From NCBI GenBank assembly GCA_038087015.1, contig JASBNA010000010.1, forward strand, positions 372,001-436,000: a DNA stretch of 64,000 nucleotides, written 5' to 3'. This document shows positions 48,108 to 60,459 of this stretch, piece by piece; position 1 is the first letter of the stretch, and the number at the start of each line of letters is the position of its first letter. The notes under the pieces were generated by a model. That model searched no databases, was not told the origin of the DNA, and saw only the letters and a list, made by a program, of their open reading frames with translations. The position numbers were made by a program, and so were the translations under genes. Source of the DNA: Cerrena zonata (taxonomy: Eukaryota; Basidiomycota; Agaricomycetes; Polyporales; Cerrenaceae).

Positions 48108-50711
48108 ATGGATGGATTCGATGAAGCAGAGATAGAAAGGCGAGTGGTTTCTGCAGATCGCTACCGATTCTATTAACCCGAAACAGAGCCATTGCGCTCA
48201 GTATCCAAGATGCGAAAGTTCCAAATGCTCCAAAAGTTTCACAGCCAGGAACAGGACCACGGGATATCATTGAGATACTTTCCAGTGACCAAGAGGATCT
48301 TCCCGATGAGGATGATACGTTCAAAGCCGAGATACGCAGAGCTATAGAAGCATCTAAAGCTCCTTCTGCAGTCGTCAAGACTGAGGAGCCCAAGAACACT
48401 GTAAAGACTGAATCTGGAATTCCAACAACCCCTCTTGCGAATATTACGCCCGTTGCTCAGTCTACATTTCCATTCGATCGAGCTCAACTAGAACGGGACC
48501 GGCTGGCAAGACTGAAGAGACTACGACCAGATTTAGCCGAAGCACAGTCAAGCTCTGGCACTAAGAACGAGGATTCAGACAACGAGGATGACAGGGAGCG
48601 TGATTCAAAGAGGCAACGAGTTTCGAATTCTTCCTCTGCGATACGTCGTTCCGACCTCTCTTCTTCCACTGCCTCTTCGAGCACTTCACAATCCCCAAAT
48701 ACCGAGAACATCTTCTGGTCTGGTGAACTACGACAAACTGCCAACAAACATGTCGACAAGCTTAAGGATATACGCCCCATATTTACTCTGACTGATACTC
48801 TCGCACCTGTAAGCAGATGCTATATGCTTTCGAAACATATTTCGATTGACCGTTATCTAGCGTGACGAAATATCGTTCGCTATTCTATCAGCTTACTGTA
48901 TCGACTTTCCGTGGATATATTCTTTGCTCAACCCAACTACTCCCGTAATCGTAGTCGCACAGGATCCTCAGGGAAGGGAGACATTAAAAGAGGTCCTCCC
49001 CAATTGGATCAAGACCACACCAATGTTACGAGGAGGTCGTGGCTGCATGCACATGAAGGTACTTCAAAATGAATGTTTGCATCGATGTCACTGATATGTG
49101 ACCTCCTTCCATAGTTTATGCTAGTACGTGTTTTATTCCCGCCCGTATTATTGCTCATGAAAATCTGACACAATACAGTTATTCTACAAAACCGGCCGAT
49201 TGCGAGTTATGGTGTCTACAGCCAACCTCCTGCCTATTGACTGGAGAGACATCGAAAATGTGAGCTCTCGTGCTCGCATTCCTGTTCCATTTCTCAGTCG
49301 TCTTCTGTAGAGTGTATGGATGCAAGACTTTCCCCTCCGTTCGGCTCCCATCCCCCATGACTCCAAAGCAAGTGACTTCCCCGCGACGTGGACGAGGATA
49401 CTCCGTTCCCTCAATGTAGCGCCAGCGTTGATCACCATGGGTAAGAACGGTGTTAGTCCTCCTACTTTATACTTCCCCGACAACTCCGCTTACCGTTCCG
49501 TCGCCTCAGCACAACAATCTGCCCATCAGCCGACTCGAAGATTTGCGCTGCAAGTGGGACTTTTCAAAGGTAGAGGTGCAACTTATACCATCGCTGGCCG
49601 GCAAGCATGAAGGTTGGCCGAAGGTACGATTCACATATACTACATCTCACACGAAGAGCCTCCTGATTTAGCTATTCCTCAGGTTATTCAGTCCGGACAT
49701 CCTGCCCTAATGAAAGGGATACGCGACGTTGGCGGACGAACACCTAAAGGTAAAGAGCTGGTCTTAGAGTGTCAGGTCGGTTGACCTTTTGCCTCTCATT
49801 TTATATTAGCTAACACATCACTGTAGGGATCTTCCGTCGGAACGTACTCGACTCAATGGATGAACGAATTCTATTGTTCTACTCGAGGGGACTCGGCGGA
49901 AGAGTGGTTAGATCAACCGAAGCCACGTCGATCCAAGCTACCATATCCCCCGATTAAGATTCTATTTCCAAGCGCAAAGACGGTCAAGGAGAGTGTTCTT
50001 GGAGAACGGGTATGTTGTTCGCTCCGCTGTGAGATGGAACAAGTGGCACAACTCCTTACATAACGGTTTAGGGCGGTGGTACTATGTTTTGTAGACGCAA
50101 CCAATGGGTGGCTGCGAAGTTTCCACGAGAACTCTTTCATGATTCGCGAAGTCTACGGGGGAAGGTCTTGATGCATTCCAAGGTGGGAATTCTTCCCATA
50201 GTTCTGGTACAATATTAACTCGTCTTTAGATGATTATTGGCACTTTCCATAATCATAGTTTAACGTCGAAAGGCAAAGCTACACACTCTGGTGCTGAAAC
50301 AGAGTCAGAAGATGACGATATCGTTGTCTTGGACTCCAAGGGTACGAAGGAAGAAAAGCTCATTGGGTGGGCCTATGTCGGATCACATAACTTTACCCCT
50401 TCTGCTTGGGGTACATTATCGGGATCTAGCTTTAATCCATCGCTCAATGTAAGTCCATTTGTTCAACACGAATTCATTGTCTTACACCTCGTCTCGACAC
50501 AGATTACGAACTTTGAACTGGGGGTGTTGCTACCGCTGCGCAGAAAAGAAGATCTAGACAGTGTTGTCTGCTGGGAACGACCTGCGAAGAAATATGTGAT
50601 TGGAACAGATGAACCATGGGTGAGCTCGATGCCATATCTATCTTTAAAGACGCTAGACACATATCCTACCCGCAGATGCAGTCCGAGTCGCCCTTTTTCG
50701 CTGAAGATTGA
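48108..50711 (+). CDS. TDP1: Tyrosyl-DNA phosphodiesterase 1
   Basis: Nuclear DNA-repair enzyme that hydrolyses the 3'-phosphotyrosyl bond of stalled topoisomerase I adducts. Both HKD catalytic motifs are visible. The first is MHMKFMLLFY, with His at 49050 and Lys in the same exon, followed by VMVSTANLLPIDW. The second is MHSKMIIGTFH, with His at 50174, followed by YVGSHNFTPSAWG. The N-terminal region is disordered and has two ubiquitin-interaction-like stretches (RAIALSIQDA and EIRRAIEAS) and a Lys/Arg-rich nuclear signal (DSKRQRVS). The end is MQSESPFFAED. A 9-nt exon (FML) sits between the first HKD exon and the next. The first intron appears to use a GC donor (GCGAGT) to keep ERRAIALS in frame. 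No lesions seen; length of roughly 650 residues fits. Confidence 0.9.
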
Positions 50712-51110
50712 CCATAAGTACTACATCCCATCAGTTTTCTGCACTCTAAGGCCTATCTAACTATGAAGCGTAATTGAACTCGGCATGGATGTTGTTATGT
50801 CAATAGAGCTCAATACGACTCGCTGGAGTTTGACAGTTGTCATGCACCGAAGGAACGAGTGTACAATCAGCAGTACAACACATTTCCATTACGGACATTA
50901 GTATCTTACAATATCGTACTAGTAGCTCAACGACAAACAAACAAATAACATACATAGGTCACGAAAATGAGGAGGTTACACCTGGACGTCCATGTGTGGC
51001 CCTACTAACTCCAGAATGTATCCATTATCAGAATCCTCATCATCTGAGCTCGTCGAGCTCGCCGGACTGCTGAGTTTCGCGTATTGCTTGTATGCATGAG
51101 ATCGCCTTCG
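50712..51110. other. Intergenic between convergent genes
   Basis: About 400 bases; probably 3' UTR of TDP1 and of the uncertain minus-strand gene. On the minus strand an alternative end of that gene (ending SGELDELR) could extend to about 51060. Confidence 0.4.
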
Positions 51111-51389
51111 CTATCTGATCGCCCGTTGCAACTCTGACACAAAACGGACCTTTAAAGTTTGCAATATGTCCTCGTCAAGGTCAGCAGGGGGCATCCACGG
51201 GAAAACTCGAGCATGAGTTCCAAAGAGGTTGAATTTTTTCTGTCGCTTCTCTAGTAAGACTTCGCCGAGGAGAAAGCACCCACAACAGCATTTCTTGGTG
51301 ACACTGATGGTGTCGTGCATGGTTTCTATCACCTGGCAAGCAATCAAGTTAGAAATACAAGTATCCCACAACACAGTAGAAATACACAC
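51111..51389 (-). CDS. Uncertain minus-strand exon of an unrecognised gene
   Basis: An open frame with protein-like content: VIETMHDTISVTKKCCCGCF, then LLEKRQKKFNLFGTHARVFP and WMPPADLDEDILQTLK. A good acceptor (TTGCCAG) lies before VIET, and an upstream frame (TTIGRPPAAGIEK) could be its preceding exon. I cannot find a start codon, and two C-terminal frames (QRAIR, or VATGDQIAKAISCIQAIRE with a later stop) are possible. I do not recognise the family. It may be part of a small conserved gene running from about 51.43 to 51.06 kb. Confidence 0.3.
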   Translation of the reverse strand: MCISTVLWDTCISNLIACQVIETMHDTISVTKKCCCGCFLLGEVLLEKRQKKFNLFGTHARVFPWMPPADLDEDILQTLKVRFVSELQRAIR

Positions 51390-51751
51390 ACCTTCTCAAT
51401 CCCGGCCGCTGGAGGTCTCCCGATGGTAGTTGATCACACTAATCGAGATTGTTGAACATGTTTTGATATCTTCTATTGTATTTTGTGTGATATTGATCTT
51501 GAGTAATAGTATGCTTCAAGCACGGAGCTCATCGGAGTCATCCTGAGAAGGGTAAGAGAATGCGGATTAATGATGATGTCACTGGTATCAACGAATCCAC
51601 GCGGCTGACTAAGCGTACTTACAACTTGAATGACACCCTCACTGAGATCCAGCTCGTCCTGGGCTAGCTACACTCCAGTGACCGAACATACACAAATGCT
51701 TACCTAGTATAGAGCATTATAACTGTCCTCTACACAATCTTCATAAGAACT
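51390..51751. other. Intergenic or unresolved minus-strand exons
   Basis: On the minus strand the pieces LAQDELDLSEGVIQV and DDSDELRA are joined by a plausible intron (GTAAGT...TCAG, about 51.64-51.54 kb), but no start codon connects in frame. This may be the end of a tiny acidic gene or chance. The WSD1-type gene starts just to the right. Confidence 0.3.
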
Positions 51752-54060
51752 ATGACTTCGCCGAATGGATTCCGGACACCAATAGCTTACGCCAATGGGC
51801 CCACAAAATCAGAACAGGCTATCCAGGAGAAGCTTCAGTCTTCTTTGTCCGAATTGGAGAGGACAGGCGGAGCCTTTGGATGGATTGCCCGCAGTATTCT
51901 GTCTGCTGGAGATTGGATCGAACGAGAAATTGAAGACCGGAAACAGACCATTGGAGGCGTTGACAACATGTGGCTTTTGTTATCGGGTGCTACGTCTGAG
52001 TTCAATCCAGTGGGTAGTCTATATCCCCACTTTGCTCTTGTACCGGCTCTGAACTTTCATCATTAGGTATGTGCTTGCACGTATACTTTGCGCAGTGATC
52101 TGGATCTGGAAGCCTTACATCGAGTATGTGATGTTATTGTTGGATTTCGAAGTTTTATCTTATTGTTTTGAAGGCTGTCAGACGTCTGGAAAAGAAATTT
52201 CCTCGGTATCATCAACGTTTGACCGACGTCGGTCGTAAGTTCCATGGCGCAAGATTTGAAGATGACCCATGTTTTGACATCAATAATCACGCACACTGTG
52301 TACGACTCCCCGAGCCTGCAGGAAAGCGTGAACTGGATGAATTTGTGAGAATTTTGCTAACCTGTATCACTCTTGATATTTATGCCCAGTTGCGTAGATG
52401 GGCGATTTTATCGCACAAGACTGGGACTTGTCAAAGCCTCTATGGGAAATGGTCATTCTCGAGAACTATCGAGACGAAGAAGGTGCTCAATGTGCTCTCG
52501 TTTCCAGAGGGTAGTCGTCTTTGTGTCAAAATCAGGGTTATAGACTAACTATGAATCAATAGGCATCACACGCTTGCGGACGGACAAGGTAAATTTTCAT
52601 CCTTAGCGGGCCGTTGTCAAACTAACGTGCAATAGGTTTTGTGATCAGTCAACTCTATATCACTTCATACCATGATGAGCTCGTTAGTGTCATGAACGGT
52701 TCAGCGCAGACGATAAATGCAGCGAAGCGAGGGTATCTCCTTCCCTCGAAAGTGCACCCTCTTCTCAGACCACTGGACCCTTATTCCGATACTTCTCGTG
52801 TTCTCATCGCCCCTCTGATTCAGTTAATCCTTGTCTCCCTCTTCTGGGTCACATATATCTCTACCTTCACGATATCGTTTTTCCTAGGTGTATACCATGC
52901 TGCCATCCAATTGACGACCTTCATGTTCACTTTCTGGCGTTCCGAAACACTAACCGCTCCCCAACCTGGTATTCGAGTGTGTGAGCGGGAGTATAGTAAC
53001 TCGAAAGTTGTCAGCTTGGATGATATCCGACTCTGTCAGCAAGCGTTCTCTGGCATGTACCCTGGCAGCGCTGTTCTAAAGGAGAAGGAAGGAAGAAGTA
53101 AAGTAGGACACGTCACCATCAACGATGTCATGTGCGCTGTCATGGCTGACGTCCTGGCTGAAGAAATTGACTCGAAGCCTCAGGGTACGAGCCTTTCACG
53201 ACTGACAAAGGCTATTTTGGACAAATTCCTTCCGTCACCTATCGGGTTTCTCATGTACGTCCAGCATGTACATGGTCACTCTTCACATAACTGATGTCCA
53301 CCTTATAGACCCATTAGCATTCGCAAACCTGGCGACTGGTCCATGCGAAATTTGTCAACCATTTCGATGGTCTACTTGAACCCTACCCCGCACGGCGTAG
53401 CGTTATCCCCCCAATTATTATTCGACCACATACACAAATGTCGATCAAGCTTATCCTTACTCAAGCACAGTGTCATTCCACAGTTGCTCTTCCATTTAAC
53501 ACACCTCACCGGACAAATACCGACATTCTGGCCTATACCATTTGGACTTGTCAAATCCTCGAAGAATATTATTCGCGAGTATTTCGTTGTACCTCTAATA
53601 AACTACTCATTACAAGCATGTAAGAAGCTCCCCATCCATTTGATTGTCTAGATACTGACCATTATATTTCATAGTCCCAGTAATACTGACTAAGTAAGTG
53701 TTGTCATCACGACACCACTCGTTATAAACTCACCCTTTGACACAGTGTTCCGGGTCCAGCGAAGAAACCCATCACCCTCGAAGGAGTTGAAGTGATCAGT
53801 TGGACTGCACTCCCACCACAAGGTGGTAAAGGTTCGTACAGGTCTCTTCGACCATTCTTATGTTCATAACTTACTCAGGGAATATGTCAGGAACCATTGG
53901 TATGGGAATTATTTCATATGCCGGCGGTCTTTGCATATCTGTCGCTGCAGATAGAGTCCCTGCATCTGAAGGTGTCGCCAGAAGAATATGTGAGCGTTTC
54001 GAGAGACGTTTCGAGGTCTACGTGCAATGTGCCAGGGATATAGTACGGCATTCTGATTGA
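51752..54060 (+). CDS. WSD1-type O-acyltransferase (wax ester synthase/DGAT family)
   Basis: Membrane-associated acyltransferase of the WS/DGAT family, which transfers acyl groups from acyl-CoA to long-chain alcohols or diacylglycerol. The catalytic HHxxxDG motif is present as RGHHTLADGQGF near 52564. It is assembled across an intron of phase 2, and its two His are adjacent as required. The N-terminal part has LERTGGAFGWIARSI and LEKKFPRYHQRL. A hydrophobic segment (IQLILVSLFWVTYISTFTIS) follows. The C-terminal family block (DUF1298-like) is NVPGPAKKPITLEGVEVISW and LCISVAADR. Other blocks are DWDLSKPLWEMVILENY and VTINDVMCAVMADVLAEEI. All junctions are in phase from ATG 51752 to TGA 54060. 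It should act at the ER or lipid droplets. Confidence 0.82.
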
Positions 54061-54349
54061 TGCGCTGTCATTATCAAATTCTCTTGAATGAGTGATCAAA
54101 CTGCTTTTTTTGGCGGTAATTCTGAGGGCCTCGTGTATGAATGCGTGCCAGACTTTTGGAGTCATGTTCAGATATAATCATGGGGTGCTCACGCTTACGC
54201 CACAGAACGCGCGGCCTTAACCCTTCAGCTACAATATATATATAAAGTATCCTTTATTCCTGTCGATTTGGCCTCTGCTTACTCCTTTCCCCCCTGATTC
54301 TATACTAACACGATTATTCTTCTCAACGGATCATAACCCAAAAGTGATC
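54061..54349. other. Short intergenic region
   Basis: About 290 bases. A TATATATATAAAG run at 54235-54247 stands about 105 bases before the dynamin-like fragment, as if its old promoter were kept. Confidence 0.4.
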
Positions 54350-54557
54350 ATGTCGTTGCTGTCTAGTGCAGACTCCGGTTACGGTAAACGGCAAAAATTC
54401 TTCGTCGTCCTCATCAAACGCCTTAGAGCCATGGGGTAAGAACTTTTGATCTTCGGGTGCAGTCCTGATATGTCTCTAAATGTTTGACAGCGCTCAAGCT
54501 CACCTTGACCTTCCCCGAATTGTGGTAATTGGCAACTCAGTACTCAACATTCATTAA
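54350..54557 (+). pseudogene. N-terminal fragment of a dynamin/Mx-type GTPase
   Basis: Two exons, 54350-54438 (from MSLLSSADSGYGKRQKFFV to LIKRLRAMG) and about 54492-54557, give about 51 residues. They end LDLPRIVVIGNS followed by VLNIH and stop. LDLPRIVVIGNQSAGKS is the known start of the dynamin-family GTPase domain; here the sequence departs right after VIGN, where the P-loop should follow. So this is the first exons of a dynamin-like gene, cut just before its GTP-binding loop. With its TATA-like promoter it could still be transcribed. It is either a truncated duplicate or the edge of a deletion. Confidence 0.6.
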
Positions 54558-54717
54558 AATCGAGACGCATGTAAGCAACGCCTGAGAGTGTTGACCGGTT
54601 AAGGTATGGCCCACGTATGACGTAGGCATGTACGAAGTGGATTGTTGGGTGTCATCTACCCATTCCAACTGCGTCATTCCAAAACCCTTGTCCTCCACTT
54701 TGCGCTATGACAGCACA

Positions 54718-54723
54718 TATAAG
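54718..54723 (+). promoter_or_regulatory. TATA box
   Basis: TATAAG, in the run CATATAAG, about 60 bases before the ATG at 54780. Confidence 0.45.
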
Positions 54724-54779
54724 TTGCAAGTCTGTCACCTTGCTTCCCCTTAACGTACCACCATCTCCCTCCCATAAAC

Positions 54780-56560
54780 ATGAGGCCCACGACTCTTCTT
54801 CTCGTTGCGTTAGGAGCTACGACCGCTCACGCATCCTGGTTTGGTTCCGAGCCCTCAAGTAGCCCCTCTCCATCCCAGTGGACAGCCGACCAACTCGAAC
54901 GCGCCCAAGTCGCTTTCCAAAACCTGAAATCCGACGCCTTCGACGCATGGGACGAGTCCAAGCTTCGCGAGTTCCTTCTCGAGCAAGGTGTCGTTGAGCC
55001 CAAAGGTACTCGTGAACAACTGTTACTGTTGGCGAAACAGCAGTATAGGCAGTATAACAGCGCCGCTAGCTCGGCGTCGTCCGGTGTGGGTTCTCTTGCG
55101 GGTCAGGCGAGCAAGAGTGCGACTTCATTGGCAAGCGAGGCAAGTCGGACTGCGTCTACTGCAGTTTACGGAGACTCAACGGACCAGGCTTCGAAATCTG
55201 TGAGCTCGTATATCGCTCAGGCGACCGCTGAGGTCGGCCGTACCCTCGATGACTCGAAGGATTATGTCTACTCCACGTAAGCATTCTACTTCATTTTCGA
55301 TTTGACTATGATATCTAACTACTCGCTTAGTTGGGACGATAACAAACTTCGGAAATACCTTGAAGAAAAGGGTGTTGTCAAAACCAAAGAAAAGGCTACT
55401 CGTGATCAGCTCCTCGCTAAGATGCGGGAAACTTACGCCCAAACTACTACCCCTGTCTGGAAAGCTTGGTCTGATTCGTATTCGGTGAGTTCTATTCCAA
55501 CCCATATACTAGACATCATCTCTGACTATCTCTCCTTAGCGTCAATGGCTCGTCGACCACGGAATCGTCAAGTCAAATGAACAAAAGAAAAAAGACGAAC
55601 TCGTCGGTCTCATGAACAGCTATTACTACGATACCAAGGTACGCTGGCGTCATGACATCATTCGTCATAGCTGTCTAACCTGTCAATGTGGCTACTCTTA
55701 GGATACCGCATACTCTTCCTGGACCGAGTCTCAGATGCGCCAATGGCTCATCGACCATAACGTCATCAAGTCTGAGGCTCAAGCGGGACGCGAGAAGCTC
55801 CAAAAGCTCCTTGCGGATAACTATGTTAATGCGAAGGATACTGTTTGGTCTTCGTGGAAGGATAGCGATATGCGTGACTGGTTGATTGCGAATGGGTATT
55901 TGAAGAGCGATGCTAAGAAGACGAGGGAGGAGTTGGTTGATTTGATGCACTCGAAGTGAGCCTTACCCCTTTCGATGTTGTTCTTGGTCGCTACACAGAG
56001 AGCTTGGGCTAACACATTCTGGTATCGTTAGGTACAACGACTACTCTACACGCACTGCTGCGTACCTCACTTGGCCAGATGCTCGTCTTCGCGCATATCT
56101 TCGTGAAAACAATCTCTCCGAGGAATCCCTCCCTACGTCTCGCCCTGGTCTTCTTCGTAAGTTCATCTTCATTCTACTGAGATAATGTCTGATTATATGT
56201 CGTATTCCAGAGGAAGCTCGTATTCGCTGGGTTCAAACCACTGACCATACTGAAAGCCTGTTCAATAAGCTCAAGGACATCATCATGAATGGCGTCGGAG
56301 CTGCTGAAGAGAAGCTTGGACTGGTAAGTCTCAATACTATCTACTTCGAAATTCAAAATAATGAAGGTACATTCTAGATAATTGAATTGATCACTGGTCA
56401 CGCCGAGACTGCCAAGGAACGTTCCAAGGCATACGTAGGTGAAAAGGCGCACCAAGCCAAGGAGAAGGGTGCAGAATTCGAAAAAGCTGGAAAGAAGTCT
56501 TGGAATGAGAAGGTGGATCAGACGAAGAGGAAAGCTGACGAGGTCAAGGTCGAACTCTAA
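54780..56560 (+). CDS. Ish1/Msc1-like stress protein with repeated Ish1 domains
   Basis: Protein of the Ish1/Msc1 group, stress-induced and located at the nuclear envelope or ER in yeasts. The signal peptide is MRPTTLLLVALGATTAHASW. Ish1 repeats follow, each a short helical unit with a W-x-[DE]-S-x-[LM]-R-x-[WFY]-L core. Examples are DAWDESKLREFLLEQGVV, SWDDNKLRKYLEEKGVVK, WLVDHGIVKSN, SWTESQMRQWLIDHNVIK, SWKDSDMRDWLIANGYLK and TWPDARLRAYLRENNLSEE. Between repeats 1 and 2 is a Ser/Ala-rich helical linker. The C-terminus is highly charged (EKAHQAKEKGAEFEKAGKK, ending KADEVKVEL). Small exons divide the repeats, with introns often inside or just before a repeat. Frame is intact and the promoter has a TATA element. 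Confidence 0.85.
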
Positions 56561-56616
56561 GCCTTTCTTACATTCATGACTGATTTTTGCTCTCGACGAC
56601 TTTGACTTGAGTGTTC

Positions 56617-56696
56617 ATGCGTTTGGAAGTGTATGCGTTTGGAAGTGTATGCGTTTGGAAGTGTATGCGTTTGGAAGTGTATGCGTTTGGAAGTGT
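56617..56696 (+). repeat. Five perfect tandem copies of a 16-bp unit
   Basis: ATGCGTTTGGAAGTGT repeated exactly five times, in the 3' flank of the Ish1-like gene. Perfect identity suggests recent expansion, so the copy number is probably polymorphic. It is too short and has no spacers, so it is a minisatellite, not a CRISPR array. Confidence 0.95.
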
Positions 56697-57611
56697 ACGA
56701 TTTTGATGTAAAGCTGTATTGTAATTCTGGTATATTTGATATCCGTTTTGAGCATCCATAATTTGGGAATATTCTTCCTTGTCGTCTGCCTGTCTCCCGT
56801 CAAGCGCTTGATATGCTGCTCCCCAGCTCCTCTCCGCCATGTTTGGTTAGTTTTTGCATGTTTGAAAGACATATGTCTGTTGATTCCTTCTAGAATGTCG
56901 TGTATCTTTTTACAGCACGGATAGAGTGCCCACTTTGACGCCCGAAGAAAAAAAACCACAAAAATACCTTGCAAGACAAAACTTTTTTAAAAAGAACTGT
57001 GAGCAATTCTCTACCTTACGCGAAGCAAGAGGACTTGGCTAGCTGCTCAAGAAAGGTATGTAGTGGTTCATCGCAAAGACCATTTATCCCCCAAGACAAC
57101 GTGATTTTCCTACCACGTTCGCAGCATGATTGGGCCTGATGGTGCCGCCGTTATCGAGCGGGTAAAAACATCATCAGGTCGATCGCGCTCGCCGACCCCG
57201 ACGATAAAGCTAAACACTCGAAAAAAATATGGAACCTAATGGCACCCAGCCCCAGCGCCCCTGAATACTGTAATCACGGACAAGAAAATTGGCAGGCATC
57301 GACTCCAGGCACACGACTTGCGGGATGTGTAGCCTGAGGTAGTTTCCCCAGGTTGACCTTCGACGTCCATCTCTCTCCCCCACGGGTCTTCTGACAAGAA
57401 CCTCTCTCCCTCAGTCGCAAGCGTCAGGAAGAGCCGGCTTCTTGTGGACAGAGTTACGTCGCTTGGGTCTCTGGAATTCAAATCGTGCCCCCCCACCCCC
57501 CATCAGAACTCCGATTCGTATATTGCATTTATCACACTCCGAGGCCTCGAGTATAATTGATATCGCTTGTATCTCTATCCGACGTCCAACCTTGTTTCTC
57601 CTCCCCCTACC
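56697..57611. other. Intergenic with promoter of the permease gene
   Basis: About 900 bases without a gene. A C-rich run lies near 57488-57502 and a CT-rich tract just before the start at 57612, typical of fungal promoters and 5' UTRs. Confidence 0.5.
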
Positions 57612-60459
57612 ATGGCTGCTTCAGAACGTCGAAGTGTCGAGACTGCTGAAAAGCAGTCTGGAAAATCGAAAACAGAGTCTGTGCATAGTGGTACCAGCTC
57701 GGATGATGATGATAAGGTGTTGGAGCAGATTGGCTATGTCCCTTCGTTCAAACGGGAGTTTTCGAACTTGGCTACGGTGAGTAACATGTTTTATCGTAGA
57801 AAACATTACTGGTATTGAACTTTATGACACCATCTATGTCTGTAGATCTCGTTTGCGTTCAGTATCATGGGTCTTTGCTCGAGTATCGCGACGACGTTCA
57901 ACACCCCATTACTCCTCGGCGGACCCTCATCTGTCACTTGGTGTTGGATCCTTGGAGCCACCATGTGCTTCACACTAGGTAAATTCTTAGCCCCTCACGG
58001 CTAGACGCAGAACGATGGGAAATGCCAAAACGTTATCTTTCAGTGACGCAACATGAGTTCCCATCGTTCTATGTCCGGTGATCAAAAATCTCGATACTCA
58101 TTTGGGATCTCTTCGCAGGCTCGAGTATTGCAGAGATTGTTAGTGCGTTCCCGACTTGTGGGGGTTTGTGAGTATAACGCTTTTTCTAGTTGTAATAAGG
58201 GTGTTTAATGATTGTTTGGTGAAATAGGTATACTGCGTCGGCACAATTGTGCCCACCTAAGCATAGGGCGATCGTTGGTTGGATAGTGGGATGGCTCAAT
58301 ATTCTGGGTATGTTTTCAATTTTTGGACTAGTGTTTAAACAACATCTGATCACTCTATTACGCCAGGTCAAATTGCTGGTCTTTCTTCCACCGAGTTCGG
58401 TTTGGCGAATATGATCTGGGCTGCAGTCGTTGTTGCAAAAGTAATACTTCCTTTCGTATAGTGAGGAAGCAATGTCACTAACTTTAGTATTGAAAGGACG
58501 GTGACTACGTTATCACTCAAGGCAAGGTTGTCGGACTTTTCGCGGGTCTTCTCATGTTCCACGGTTTACTGGTATGCCTCTTCACTCACAAATTCAATAA
58601 AACACTCCTAATTTGGTGCATAGAACTGTCTGGCAACACGATACCTCGCTCGTCTTACGACCGGTTTCGTTTTCGTCAACCTTGGTGCAACTTTTCGTAC
58701 GTTCTCATATGATCCCTTTACTCCATAGTTGTTCACTAACTCCACGATCTCGCGTTAGTCATCATTATTGTGCTCCTTGCAATGACCCCTCGTTCCGAGA
58801 TGCACCCTGCAGGCTACGTATTCGGCACCGCCGGTATCGTTAACCAGACAGGAGGTTGGAATGATGGAATTGCGTTCCTATTCGGATTACTGAGTGTTCA
58901 ATGGACGGTGAGTAGTAAATTTGAATAATTCATTTGCTTCTATGTATTGACTGCGATCACTCCCCTTAGATGACTGTAAGTGGTGTACATGCGTTAATAG
59001 GTAGAAATGCTCACGTCAGATCAGGACTATGACGCAACTGCCCATATTTCGTATGTCGATCTCCTTTTTCGTACGCAGGTCAAGATACTGACTTTCGTAT
59101 AGAGAGGAGGTTAAGCGTGCTGCTTATGCTGGTATGTTATTCTAAATCTTTAATCTTTCTTCAATAGCTTACCGTTCCAAAGCTCCTTCTGCCATCTTTA
59201 TCGCAGGTATGGTGTTCTCATCTTCTTCGAGATACGATACTTATCCCACCATTCAGTTGTTGGAACAGGTATCATTGGATGGATCCTCAACATTGTCGTC
59301 GTTCTCTGCTCAGGACCTCTGTAAGTCCCCCATATCACTATCTCGTATATTTATAACATTTGACTTCGGATAACGTTTTTCAGTGAGAACTTGCCCGGAC
59401 CTTCTGGTTCAGCGTTCCTTGAGGTACGGAGATTTCGCGTCTTCTGACCAAGATACCTACATACTAATGGCGTTCCCTCCGGTATCTCAGATTATGGTGA
59501 TGAGAATCGGAAAGCCGGGTGCTTTGTTCCTCTGGGTGCGTCTCGCTTATCTTCCGTTGACATGTGAAGTGGGGAGACCTCGTGTTAACTGTGGACATGA
59601 AATTAGACTTTCGTTTGTTTCACGGCGTTCTTTGTTTGTCAGACTGCTTTGCAGGCATGTTCGAGGACTGTGTATGCGTTCAGTCGTGATCACGGTACGC
59701 CTTCTTTCCTACTTTCACTGCGTTGTAATTGAGTTTTCATGATCTCGAAATTTAGGTCTTCCCGACCGAGGCTACTTCGGACATGTCAGCAAGTGGACCA
59801 TGACACCCCTCCGTGCCATTTGGTTCACCACCTTGACCGGTATCATCCCTGGTCTGCTTGACCTCGCCAGTCCTATTGCTGCCAACGCAATCTTCGCATT
59901 GACTGCTATGGCTTTGGACTTGTCTTACATCATCCCTATCTTCTTGTTCGTCATTCCCTTTACCTCTCCCAAAATTCCTCTCACCTGTTTCTTATTTTTT
60001 TCAGGCGCCGATACTATCGTAACCACCCTGAAGTCATGTTCAAGCCCGGTCCATTCTATATGGGTGACGGCTGGTTGGGATGGTCTGCGAACGTCATTTG
60101 TATCGTATGGACGTTATTCGTCTGTGTCATCTTCTCATTACCGACAATAATGCCTGTGACACCGGATAACATGAATTATGCGGCGGTCATCACTGTCGGC
60201 GTGGTCGTTCTCTCTGGGTGTGTTTTCTTCTTTCGATCATCGATGAACTATGAAATCTTACTTTTGGTATTTTAGCGCATGGTATCTTCTAGGGTATGTT
60301 CTTTCTGCAATTTGTATAGATGGTCTATTCTGACATTTTTTCAATAGTGGCCGAACACATTACAAAGGTCCTAGCTCCAACATCCCTCATTACGAAGATG
60401 CGGCCACATTCGGTGACCCTAAGGACAGCAAGGAGAAGATAAGCCCGGAAACTGCCTAA
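57612..60459 (+). CDS. APC-family amino acid/GABA permease
   Basis: Plasma-membrane or vacuolar amino-acid transporter of the APC superfamily, close to fungal GABA/choline permeases (Uga4 type). The acidic cytosolic N-terminus includes SSDDDDKVLEQIGYVPSFKR, and a helix ISFAFSIMGLCSSIATTF follows, then GGPSSVTWCWILGA. The family block SSIAEIVSAFPTCGGLYT is complete. Further blocks are IVGWIVGWLNILGQIAG, GSSMH-free PRSEMHPAGYVFG, the conserved HISEEVKRAAYAAP, CSRTVYAFSRDHGLPD, and the late FKPGPFYMGDGWLGWSANVI. It ends DSKEKISPETA. About ten short introns. Frame looks intact, though junctions near 58960-59220 involve very short exons that I did not prove base by base. Substrate is inferred from family. 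Confidence 0.83.

Noticed and set aside
56617..56696. Short direct repeats as a possible CRISPR array
   Set aside because: Units are contiguous without spacers and the organism is a fungus; it is a minisatellite.
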